Source: JAEUMY01 sp033764435 (GTDB lineage: Bacteria; Pseudomonadota; Gammaproteobacteria; Burkholderiales; Usitatibacteraceae). Taken from it: DNA of 64,000 nucleotides. Shown piece by piece: positions 44,331 through 51,898 of the stretch. Numbering within the stretch: the stretch's first letter is position 1; each line of letters begins with the position of its first letter. The stretch is taken from assembly GCA_033764435.1 (NCBI GenBank), contig JANRIX010000011.1:1-64000 (forward strand). The letters are read 5' to 3'. A model generated the notes under the pieces. It saw nothing but the letters and a program-made list of their open reading frames with translations, searched no databases and was not told the DNA's origin. The translations under genes and the position numbers were made by a program.

Positions 44331-44360
44331 TCACCCGTCTGTTTGCATACGAATATTCGC

Positions 44361-45053
44361 ATGCCCAAAACAACGAAGAGTACGGCCCCATCCTCTGTCC
44401 TGATCATCGGCGCCTCACGCGGCATCGGCTTCGAGCTGGCCCGCCAATACCGCGAGGCCGGCCATAGCGTCACGGCCACCGTGCGGCGCAAGGCTGACGT
44501 GAAGAAAGTCGAAGCGCTGGGTGCCAAGGTCATCGTGTTCGATGCGGTGAAGTCTCCGCTGGCCACCGTCAGTCGCGTGGCAGCCAAGGCCGACATCGTC
44601 ATCTTCAACGCCGGTGTGCTAGGCGATCGCGGCAAGGTGGGCGACAAGCACAGCGCCGCGACATTCGATCAAGTCATGCGCACCAACGTGTATGCACCGC
44701 TCCGTTTCATCTCTGCCGTCGCGGCCAAGCTCGCAAAGCGTGGTGCCAAGTTGGCCGTGCTCAGCAGCATCATGGGCTCCAAGCACCACATGGCCACCAG
44801 CAGCGCGGTCGTCTACCGCGCCAGCAAGGCGGCGGTGAATATGGTGGCCCGCGCCACGGCACTGGAATTTGGTCACCAAGGATTGATCGTGCTGGCGCTT
44901 CACCCAGGCTGGGTGCGCACCGACATGGGTGGCTCGGATGCCGACATTGATGTGGAAACCAGCGTGCGTGGCCTCACAAGGGTCATCGCCCGCGCCAAGC
45001 CCGCCGACAGCGGGCTGTACTTTGACTACACCGGGAAAAAGCTCTCCTGGTAG
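44361..45053 (+). CDS. SDR-family oxidoreductase
   Basis: 230 aa from the ATG at 44361. Nucleotide site LIIGASRGIGFELARQYRE, NAGVLGD, and YRASKAAVNMVARATALE with the Tyr-x-x-x-Lys pair. The near-palindrome ACGAATATTCGC (44349-44360) occupies the place of the ribosome-binding site immediately before the ATG, so no Shine-Dalgarno sequence is seen. Substrate unknown. Confidence 0.85.
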   Translation: MPKTTKSTAPSSVLIIGASRGIGFELARQYREAGHSVTATVRRKADVKKVEALGAKVIVFDAVKSPLATVSRVAAKADIVIFNAGVLGDRGKVGDKHSAATFDQVMRTNVYAPLRFISAVAAKLAKRGAKLAVLSSIMGSKHHMATSSAVVYRASKAAVNMVARATALEFGHQGLIVLALHPGWVRTDMGGSDADIDVETSVRGLTRVIARAKPADSGLYFDYTGKKLSW

Positions 45054-45076
45054 TACGCAGAACCAAGGAGCCATTC

Positions 45077-46231
45077 ATGCTCATGAAAGCCACTCACGAT
45101 TTCCTCACCGACGAACAGCGCATGATCCGCGACATGGCGCGCGAGTTCGCGCAGAACGAACTCGCCCCCAACGCAGCGCAGTGGGAAAAGGATCATTGGA
45201 TCGCCGACAGCGCGGTCGCGCAGATGGGTGAGCTGGGTCTGCTCGGCATGGTCGTGCCCGAGGAATGGGGCGGCACCTACTCCGATTACACCGCCTATGC
45301 CCTGGCCATTGAAGAAATTGCCGCGGGCGATGCCTCGACCTCCACACTGATGTCGGTGCACAACTCTGTGGGCTGCGGCCCCATCCTCGCCTGGGGCACG
45401 GACGAGCAGAAGAAGGCCTGGCTCCCCGATCTTGCGTCCGGGAAGAAGATCGGCTGCTTCTGCCTCACCGAACCCCAGGCCGGATCGGAAGCTAATAATC
45501 TCAAGACCCGTGCGGTGCTGCAGAACGGCCAGTGGGTGCTGAATGGCGCCAAGCAGTTCATCACCAATGGCAAGCGCGCTGCCGTAGCCATCGTCTTCGC
45601 CGTGACCGATCCCGAGTTGGGCAAGAAGGGACTCTCCGCCTTCATCGTGCCCACCGACACGCCGGGCTTCAACGTCCAGCCGCCAGAGAAGAAGCTCGGC
45701 ATCAAGGCCTCCGACACCTGCGCCATCATTTTCGAAGACTGCAAGATTCCTGAAGCCAACATGCTCGGCCCGCGCGGCAAGGGGCTTGCCATTGCGCTCT
45801 CCAACCTGGAAGGCGGCCGAGTTGGCATTGCGGCCCAGGCGCTCGGCATTGCCCGTGCTGCATTTGAAGCGGCGGTTGCTTATGCAAAGGACCGCAACCA
45901 GTTCGGCAAGAAGATCGTCGAGCACCAGAGCATCGCCAACATGCTGGCCGACATGCACACCCGCATCAACGCGGCGCGCCTGCTCATCCTGCACGCCGCC
46001 CGCCTCCGCACTGAAGGCATTCCGTGCCTCTCCGAGGCATCGCAGGCGAAGCTCTACGCCTCGGAACTCGCCGAGTGGGTGTGCTCGAAGGCCATCCAGA
46101 TCCACGGCGGCTATGGCTACCTGCAGGACTATCCGGTGGAGCGCTACTACCGCGACGCGCGCATCACCCAGATCTACGAAGGCACCAGCGAGATCCAGCG
46201 CATGCTGATTGCGCGGCAGTTGGCCGAGTAG
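45077..46231 (+). CDS. Acyl-CoA dehydrogenase (short/branched-chain type)
   Basis: 384 aa. Signatures CLTEPQAGSEANNLKTRAVL and IYEGTSEIQRMLIARQLAE; catalytic Glu is in that last block's family position (QDYPVERYYRDARITQIYEG). Closest in pattern to isobutyryl/2-methylbutyryl-CoA dehydrogenases, which complement the isovaleryl enzyme in valine and isoleucine catabolism. Begins with an ATG and a CAAGGAG site. Confidence 0.87.
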   Translation: MLMKATHDFLTDEQRMIRDMAREFAQNELAPNAAQWEKDHWIADSAVAQMGELGLLGMVVPEEWGGTYSDYTAYALAIEEIAAGDASTSTLMSVHNSVGCGPILAWGTDEQKKAWLPDLASGKKIGCFCLTEPQAGSEANNLKTRAVLQNGQWVLNGAKQFITNGKRAAVAIVFAVTDPELGKKGLSAFIVPTDTPGFNVQPPEKKLGIKASDTCAIIFEDCKIPEANMLGPRGKGLAIALSNLEGGRVGIAAQALGIARAAFEAAVAYAKDRNQFGKKIVEHQSIANMLADMHTRINAARLLILHAARLRTEGIPCLSEASQAKLYASELAEWVCSKAIQIHGGYGYLQDYPVERYYRDARITQIYEGTSEIQRMLIARQLAE

Positions 46232-46279
46232 CGCCGTTTTCTTCCCCATTCAAACGGCCGCAAAGGCCACGGACCTGTC

Positions 46280-47896
46280 ATGCCCATCCTGAAGTCAAAA
46301 ATTGACACCCGCTCCCCCGCCTTTGCGGACAATGCCGCCGCCATGCGCGCCGTGGTCGAGGATCTCCGCGCGAAGGTGACCCAGGTCAGTCTGGGCGGCG
46401 GAGAAGAAGCCGCCAAGAAGCACACCGCCCGCGGCAAACTGTTGCCGCGTGATCGCGTGGCTGCCCTGCTCGATCCGGGCTCGCCCTTACTTGAACTCTC
46501 GCAGCTGGCCGCCTTCGGCATGTACGGCAAGGATGGCCAGGACGCGCCGTCCGCGGGTGTCATCACCGGCATCGGCCGCATCGAGGGGACGGAGTGCGTC
46601 ATCGTCGCCAATGACGCCACGGTCAAGGGCGGCACCTACTATCCGATGACGGTGAAGAAGCATCTGCGCGCGCAGGAAATCGCGCTGCAGAACAATCTGC
46701 CTTGCGTGTATCTCGTCGACTCCGGCGGCGCGTTCCTGCCCATGCAGGACGACGTTTTTCCGGACAAGGAACACTTCGGTCGCATCTTCTACAACCAGGC
46801 CAATCTCTCGGCCAAGGGCATTCCGCAGGTGGCCGTGGTCATGGGGTCCTGCACGGCAGGTGGCGCCTACGTGCCGGCCATGTGCGATGAATCCATCATC
46901 GTGAAGAACCAGGGCACGATCTTTCTGGGCGGTCCACCGCTGGTGAAGGCGGCCACGGGCGAAGTGGTGACCGCGGAGGAGCTGGGCGGCGGCGACGTGC
47001 ATTCACGTACGTCCGGCGTGACCGACCATCTGGCGGAGAATGATCAGCACGCGCTGGCCATCGCCCGCGAAATCGTGCGCCACATGAACCGCGAAAAGAT
47101 AGTGCCGGTGCGCACGCAGGCTGTGGTCGAGCCCAAGTATTCTGCGGATGAGCTCTACGGAATCGTCCCCAAGGACACGCGCCAGCCGTTCGACATCCGC
47201 GAGATCATCGCGCGTATCGTCGACGGCTCGGACTTCCACGAGTTCAAAGCGCTTTATGGCTCGACGCTGGTCTGCGGCTTTGCACACATCTGGGGCTATC
47301 CCGTAGGCATTGTCGCCAACAACGGCATTCTCTTTTCCGAGTCGGCGCTCAAGGGCGCGCACTTCATCGAGCTCTGCAACCAGCGCGGCATCCCGCTGGT
47401 GTTCCTGCAGAACATCACCGGCTTCATGGTCGGCAAGAAGTACGAGACCGGCGGCATCGCCAAGGATGGCGCCAAGATGGTGACGGCGGTGTCCTGCGCG
47501 CAGGTGCCCAAGTTCACGGTCATCATCGGTGGCTCGTTCGGCGCCGGCAACTACGGCATGTGTGGCCGCGCGTTCAATCCGCGCATGCTGTGGATGTGGC
47601 CCAACGCGCGTATCTCCGTCATGGGTGGCGAGCAGGCAGCAAGCGTGCTGGCCACGGTGAAGCGCGACGGCATCGAGGGCAAAGGGGGCACGTGGACGAA
47701 GGACGAGGAAGAAGCCTTCAAGTCGCCCATCCGCCAACAGTACGAATCGCAAGGCCATCCGTACTACGCCACCGCCCGCCTCTGGGACGACGGGATCATC
47801 GATCCTGCCGACACGCGGATGGTGCTGGGTCTGGGACTCTCCGCCGCCATGAATGCGCCGATCAGCAAGACCGAGTATGGAGTCTTCCGGATGTAA
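46280..47896 (+). CDS. mccB: 3-methylcrotonyl-CoA carboxylase, carboxyltransferase (beta) subunit
   Basis: 538 aa, the normal MCC-beta length. Carboxyltransferase blocks: PCVYLVDSGGAFLPMQDDVF, AVVMGSCTAGGAYVPAMCDE, RGIPLVFLQNITGFMVGKKY, IIGGSFGAGNYGMCGRAFNP, SVMGGEQAASVLATVK. These are typical of methylcrotonyl rather than propionyl carboxylases. It transfers CO2 from biotin to 3-methylcrotonyl-CoA in leucine degradation. Partner mccA is 1.8 kb downstream, split off by the DUF559 cassette and two genes. Confidence 0.92.
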   Translation: MPILKSKIDTRSPAFADNAAAMRAVVEDLRAKVTQVSLGGGEEAAKKHTARGKLLPRDRVAALLDPGSPLLELSQLAAFGMYGKDGQDAPSAGVITGIGRIEGTECVIVANDATVKGGTYYPMTVKKHLRAQEIALQNNLPCVYLVDSGGAFLPMQDDVFPDKEHFGRIFYNQANLSAKGIPQVAVVMGSCTAGGAYVPAMCDESIIVKNQGTIFLGGPPLVKAATGEVVTAEELGGGDVHSRTSGVTDHLAENDQHALAIAREIVRHMNREKIVPVRTQAVVEPKYSADELYGIVPKDTRQPFDIREIIARIVDGSDFHEFKALYGSTLVCGFAHIWGYPVGIVANNGILFSESALKGAHFIELCNQRGIPLVFLQNITGFMVGKKYETGGIAKDGAKMVTAVSCAQVPKFTVIIGGSFGAGNYGMCGRAFNPRMLWMWPNARISVMGGEQAASVLATVKRDGIEGKGGTWTKDEEEAFKSPIRQQYESQGHPYYATARLWDDGIIDPADTRMVLGLGLSAAMNAPISKTEYGVFRM

Positions 47897-47907
47897 CGCT
47901 CTTTACT

Positions 47908-47944
47908 TCCCCCTTTGAAAAAGGGGGATTGAGGGGGATTTCAA
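47908..47944 (+). repeat. Left inverted repeat of the DUF559 cassette
   Basis: CCCCCTTT (47909-47916) and AAAGGGGG (47920-47927) form a hairpin followed by GATT-GAGGGGGATTTCA. The complement of this pattern occurs at 48313-48350, bounding the DUF559 gene; a third partial copy is at 48392-48432. Confidence 0.7.
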
Positions 47945-48457
47945 GTGCTGCGCTATCGAGAAGACCTGAAGACAAGTTCACGCAATCTCCGATCAGCAAT
48001 GACCGATGCGGAGCAGGTGCTGTGGTCTCGACTGCGCAGAAAACAGATAGAAGGCGTTCAGTTTTATCGACAGAAACCGCTTGCGAACTTTATCGTGGAT
48101 TTCCATGCACCAAGGTGCGGGCTGGTGGTGGAAGTGGATGGCAGTCAGCATATGAATGAGGCAGAGAAGATCAGAGACGGACAACGCACAGCTCTGCTGA
48201 ACGCTATGGGACTCAAGGTATTGCGGTTTGATAATTTGCAGGTGCTCAAGGAGACAGATTCGGTGCTTGAAGCTATACATAGAGAAGTTGCCGCTGCGCT
48301 GAGGTCTGCGCCGAAATCCCCCCCAGCCCCCCTTTTGCAAAGGGGGGAGCCGAAGTCTGCTGATAAGTTGGGGGAGCAGCGACAGGAGGAAGCCCCCTTT
48401 ACAAAAGGGGACGGCGCAAAGCGCGGGGGATTACAGCGCAGAATTGGAACGCCATGA
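47945..48457 (+). CDS. DUF559 endonuclease-like protein (restriction-like fold)
   Basis: 170 aa. DUF559 core: SAMTDAEQVLWSRLRRKQIE, VQFYRQKPLANFIVDFHAPR, LVVEVDGSQHMNEAEKIRDG, LKVLRFDNLQVLKE. The Asp and Glu-x-Asp positions match the PD-(D/E)XK-type site. The last ~45 residues (APLLQRGEPK, EEAPFTKGDG) are encoded by the right repeat copies, and the stop overlaps the next start by ATGA. Such genes are often mobile cassettes; here it interrupts the leucine operon. Confidence 0.85.
   Translation: MLRYREDLKTSSRNLRSAMTDAEQVLWSRLRRKQIEGVQFYRQKPLANFIVDFHAPRCGLVVEVDGSQHMNEAEKIRDGQRTALLNAMGLKVLRFDNLQVLKETDSVLEAIHREVAAALRSAPKSPPAPLLQRGEPKSADKLGEQRQEEAPFTKGDGAKRGGLQRRIGTP
48313..48350 (-). repeat. Right inverted repeat of the DUF559 cassette
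   Basis: AAATCCCCCCCAG followed by CCCCCCTTTTGCAAAGGGGGG is the reverse complement of the pattern at 47908-47944, so the two bound a unit of about 440 bp. It is translated as part of the DUF559 C terminus. Confidence 0.7.
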
Positions 48458-49263
48458 GCGCACTCCTCATCGACATCGACCACGAGGTCGGCATCGTCAC
48501 CCTGAACCGTCCCGAAAAGCACAACGCCTTCGACGACGCGCTGATTCTCGAACTCACCCAGGCGCTCCGCGACCTGGAGGCCAATCCATCCGTGCGCATT
48601 GTCGTGCTCTCGGCCATGGGCAAGTCCTTTTCCGCCGGTGCCGACCTCAACTGGATGAAGCGCATCAGCGAATATTCGCAAGAGCAGAACTTCACCGATG
48701 CGATGGCCCTGGCCGAGCTCATGCGCACGCTGCATGACTTGAAGAAGCCCACCATTGCACGTGTGCACGGTGCGGCCTATGGCGGCGGTGTGGGGCTGAT
48801 TGCCTGCTGCGATCTGGCCGTCGCGTCGTCTGCCGCCACGTTTGCGCTGTCTGAAGTGCGCATCGGCCTGATTCCGGCCGTCATCAGCCCGTATGTCATC
48901 GCGGCCATGGGCGAGCGCGCGGCGCGACGCTACTTCCTCACTGGTGAGCGTTTCGATGCCGCCGAGGCGTATCGCATCGGTCTCGTGCACGAGTACGCAC
49001 TGGATGACGAGAAGATGGACGCAACGCTCAACAAGCTGGTCGAGTCGCTCTTGTCCGCCGGACCCCACTCGCAGACGGAAGCGAAAGCGCTGATCGATGC
49101 GGTGGTGAACCGGCCGCTTTCGCCTGCCCTGATTGAGGATACGGCCCGACGCATCGCCAGGGTCCGCGTGTCACCCGAAGGACAGGAAGGCCTCGGCGCA
49201 TTCCTCGCCAAGCGTTCACCCGCCTGGATACCGGCCACACCTGACGAGGCCCAGCAGTCATGA
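48454..49263 (+). CDS. liuC: Enoyl-CoA hydratase family, probable methylglutaconyl-CoA hydratase
   Basis: 269 aa. Crotonase signatures: GKSFSAGADLNWMKRISEYS (oxyanion hole), then RVHGAAYGGGVGLIACCDLA and ALSEVRIGLIPAVISPYV with the catalytic Glu position. The SAGADLNWM variant is typical of methylglutaconyl-CoA hydratases in Liu clusters. Located between the two carboxylase subunits, it hydrates the carboxylase product to HMG-CoA. Start overlaps the DUF559 stop; stop overlaps the MAPEG start (both ATGA). Confidence 0.85.
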   Translation: MSALLIDIDHEVGIVTLNRPEKHNAFDDALILELTQALRDLEANPSVRIVVLSAMGKSFSAGADLNWMKRISEYSQEQNFTDAMALAELMRTLHDLKKPTIARVHGAAYGGGVGLIACCDLAVASSAATFALSEVRIGLIPAVISPYVIAAMGERAARRYFLTGERFDAAEAYRIGLVHEYALDDEKMDATLNKLVESLLSAGPHSQTEAKALIDAVVNRPLSPALIEDTARRIARVRVSPEGQEGLGAFLAKRSPAWIPATPDEAQQS

Positions 49264-49685
49264 ACCAGACCCTCATACTGTTTCCCCTGCTGGCCATGTT
49301 CGCGCTAGTGGTCATGGTGGCGGTCACGATGTTCCGCCGTCGTGTCGCGTTCTACAAATCGAACCGCGTCCATCCACAGAAGACCGCCACCTCCGCACAG
49401 ATGGCAGCCGTCATGCCGGACCAACGCGCCCCGGACAACTTCCGCAATCTGTTCGAGCTGCCGGTGATGTTCTATGTGGCTGTGCTCACGCTTTACGTGA
49501 CGCAGCTGGTCATCCTGCCGCAGGTGGTGCTGGCCTGGATCTATGTGGCCGCGCGCTACACCCACAGCTACATTCATTGCACCAGCAACGTGGTCATGCG
49601 CCGCTTCTACGCGTTCCTGGTGAGCTGCCTCACCCTGCTCGCCATGTGGATCGTGCTGGCGATTCAACTCCTCACGAAGGCATAA
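49260..49685 (+). CDS. MAPEG-family membrane protein
   Basis: 141 aa with four TM helices (LILFPLLAMFALVVMVAV, FRNLFELPVMFYVAVLTLYV, QLVILPQVVLAWIYVAARY, RFYAFLVSCLTLLAMWIVLA). NLFELPVMFY and YTHSYIHCTSN are the conserved MAPEG blocks. MAPEG proteins are membrane glutathione/eicosanoid-type enzymes; the bacterial role is unclear. Co-translated with the hydratase through an ATGA overlap. Confidence 0.88.
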   Translation: MNQTLILFPLLAMFALVVMVAVTMFRRRVAFYKSNRVHPQKTATSAQMAAVMPDQRAPDNFRNLFELPVMFYVAVLTLYVTQLVILPQVVLAWIYVAARYTHSYIHCTSNVVMRRFYAFLVSCLTLLAMWIVLAIQLLTKA

Positions 49686-49696
49686 GGCTTTTTTCC

Positions 49697-51616
49697 ATGT
49701 TCTCCAAGATTCTCATTGCCAACCGCGGGGAAATCGCCTGCCGCATCATCCGCACCTGCCAGCGCATGGCCATTCGCACGGTCGCGGTGTATTCGGAGGC
49801 CGATGCCGATGCGCAACATGTGCAGCAGGCGGATGAATCGTATCTGATTGGCGGTCCGCGCCCGGTGGATTCCTATCTCAAGGGCGACGTGATCATCGCG
49901 GTGGCGAAGCAATGCGGTGCCGAGGCCATCCATCCCGGGTACGGTTTTCTCTCCGAGAATGAGGATTTTGCGCGCGCGGTCGAAGCGGCCGGCCTCGCCT
50001 TCATCGGCCCCACGCCGGAGGCGATCGAGAAGATGGGCTTGAAGGACCAGGCCAAGAAGATCATGCAGGCGGCCGGCGTGCCCGTGGTGCCGGGGTATCA
50101 CGGCGACAATCAGGATCCCAAGTTCCTGCACCAGCAGGCCGACGAGATCGGCTATCCCGTTCTGGTGAAGGCTGTTGCGGGTGGCGGCGGCAAAGGCATG
50201 CGCCTGGTGGAACAGTCAAAGGACTTTCCCGCGCAGCTGGAAGCCGCGCAGCGCGAAGCGAAGAATGCTTTTGGTGATGATCGCGTGTTGATCGAGCGCT
50301 TCGTGAAAGGCCCGCATCACATCGAGTTCCAGGTGTTCGGCGATACGCATGGCAACTATGCGCATCTTTTCGAGCGCGAGTGCTCCATCCAGCGCCGTCA
50401 CCAGAAGATCCTGGAAGAGACGCCGTCGCCCTACCTCGACGAGGCCATGCGCACGAAGATGGGCGACGCGGCCGTGGCGGCTGCCGAGGCGATCGGCTAT
50501 CGCGGCGCAGGCACCATCGAGTTTATCGCCGGCGAAGACCGCGAGTTCTTCTTCATGGAAATGAACACGCGCCTGCAGGTGGAGCATCCCATCACCGAAA
50601 TGATCACGGGCGAGGATCTGGTCGAGTGGCAGCTCCGCGTTGCGGCGGGCGAGCCGTTGCCACTCCTGCAGGACGAGATCATCACCGGCGGTCACGCCAT
50701 CGAAGTCCGCATTTGTGCGGAAGACCCGCAGAACCAGTTCCTGCCCGAGATCGGCCGCCTTGAGCGCTTCGTGCATCCGGAAGGCGATGACGATGATGTC
50801 CGCCTCGACACCGGCGTGGAGGAAGGCGACGAGATCAGCATCTACTACGACCCGATGATCGCCAAGCTGATTGTCTGGGGCGAGGACCGCCATGCCGCCA
50901 TTCGCCGCATGCAGCGGGCGTTGACCGAAACGGCGGTCATCGGCTGCAAGACCAACCTCGGTTTCCTGCAACGGCTGCTGCAGCACCCGGCTTATGCCGC
51001 GGGCAATACCGCGACCAGTTTCATCAGCGAATATTCGCAAGACCTGCTGGCACCGATCGGCGCGTTGCCGCAGGACGTGCTCGACCTCGCCGCCGCGCGC
51101 ATTCTGGTGGATGAGGCCGACGAAATGGCCGCCACCACGGGCGAGCCCAACTCACCCTGGAACAGTCTCGCCGGCTGGCGAGTCAACGCCGCCCCCTTGC
51201 GAATATTCGCACTGCGCCCAGGCGTGGGCGGCAAGGACGGCGAGGAGATCAAGCATCGCGTCGACCCGCTCACCCTGGCCCCGCGCCAGGACGCGAGCGT
51301 CATTCGTGCGGGTGATGCCCTGCAGGTCATCCTGCCCGACCGCCGGTTTGATCTTCACTATGCGGACCCGCATCACTATGAAGCCCCGGAAGCTGCGGCG
51401 GAAGGTCGCCTGACTGCGCTGATGCCCGGTCGCGTGGTGAAGCTCTTCGTGAAGGCGGGCGATGCGGTGAAGAAGGGGCAGCCGCTGCTCATCATGGAAG
51501 CGATGAAGATGGAGCACACCATCGCGAGCCCGAAGGATGGCGTCATCGAGCGGGTGGCCTATGCGGTCAATGACATGGTGGCGGCAGACGCCCTGCTCTT
51601 TGCCTTTTCCGAATAG
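49697..51616 (+). CDS. mccA: 3-methylcrotonyl-CoA carboxylase, biotin-containing (alpha) subunit
   Basis: 639 aa from the ATG at 49697; a much longer frame from 49133 is only read-through antisense/shifted over the two preceding genes. Biotin carboxylase: KILIANRGEIACRIIRTCQR, ATP-grasp KAVAGGGGKGMRLVE, MNTRLQVEHPITEMITGEDL. Biotinyl domain at the end with MEAMKMEHTI. Works with MccB. Two palindrome copies (51027, 51199) lie in the less conserved BT linker. A terminator follows at 51657. Confidence 0.92.
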   Translation: MFSKILIANRGEIACRIIRTCQRMAIRTVAVYSEADADAQHVQQADESYLIGGPRPVDSYLKGDVIIAVAKQCGAEAIHPGYGFLSENEDFARAVEAAGLAFIGPTPEAIEKMGLKDQAKKIMQAAGVPVVPGYHGDNQDPKFLHQQADEIGYPVLVKAVAGGGGKGMRLVEQSKDFPAQLEAAQREAKNAFGDDRVLIERFVKGPHHIEFQVFGDTHGNYAHLFERECSIQRRHQKILEETPSPYLDEAMRTKMGDAAVAAAEAIGYRGAGTIEFIAGEDREFFFMEMNTRLQVEHPITEMITGEDLVEWQLRVAAGEPLPLLQDEIITGGHAIEVRICAEDPQNQFLPEIGRLERFVHPEGDDDDVRLDTGVEEGDEISIYYDPMIAKLIVWGEDRHAAIRRMQRALTETAVIGCKTNLGFLQRLLQHPAYAAGNTATSFISEYSQDLLAPIGALPQDVLDLAAARILVDEADEMAATTGEPNSPWNSLAGWRVNAAPLRIFALRPGVGGKDGEEIKHRVDPLTLAPRQDASVIRAGDALQVILPDRRFDLHYADPHHYEAPEAAAEGRLTALMPGRVVKLFVKAGDAVKKGQPLLIMEAMKMEHTIASPKDGVIERVAYAVNDMVAADALLFAFSE

Positions 51617-51656
51617 GCCTTTCCTGCGAGTATTCGCGTGGTTGGCTGCACCAAAG

Positions 51657-51685
51657 AAAACGCCCGGCAATGCCGGGCGTTTTTG
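51657..51685 (+). terminator. Intrinsic terminator after mccA
   Basis: ACGCCCGGCA and TGCCGGGCGT form a perfect stem followed by TTTTT, preceded by AAAA so it can also act on the minus strand. Ends the backbone operon just before the right island. Confidence 0.88.
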
Positions 51686-51898
51686 CTTGCTGCGGTGATG
51701 ACGCCGTGATCAGGGTTCCCGTCCTTTTCGTGCGCAGAGTCGCGGTTTGAAACCTGAGTAAAATCAACGAGTTGCGCGCAGCTTTTGACGAATTGCCCAA
51801 TTAATCAATTAGTTATGTTTTCTCGTTCGAGGATTGCTTGACGTAGCGATTCTGCACGTCTCTCAGTAAATTGGCACTCCGACCTCACGGAGGCGACC

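Larger units (their letters stand above)
30253..51637. repeat. Dispersed 12-bp palindrome GCGAATATTCGC (backbone only)
   Basis: Exact copies start at 30253, 32706, 33496, 34643, 34866, 36159, 38364, 39261, 48668, 51027 and 51199. Near copies (one change) start at 44349 (first G to A) and 51626 (A to G). In genes it occurs in three reading frames (EYSQ, ANIR and RIFA), so it is not a protein or codon motif. Three copies sit by gene starts or ends (30253 after tetR, 32706 before DUF502, 44349 directly before an SDR start). No copy was found outside this segment. Confidence 0.85.

Noticed and set aside
47909..48432. CRISPR-like look of the G/C-rich repeats around DUF559
   Set aside because: Few copies, inverted orientation and no regular spacers; these are cassette-bounding hairpins.
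49133..49696. N-terminal extension of the biotin carboxylase frame
   Set aside because: It overlaps the hydratase and MAPEG genes in another frame; the conserved protein starts at 49697.
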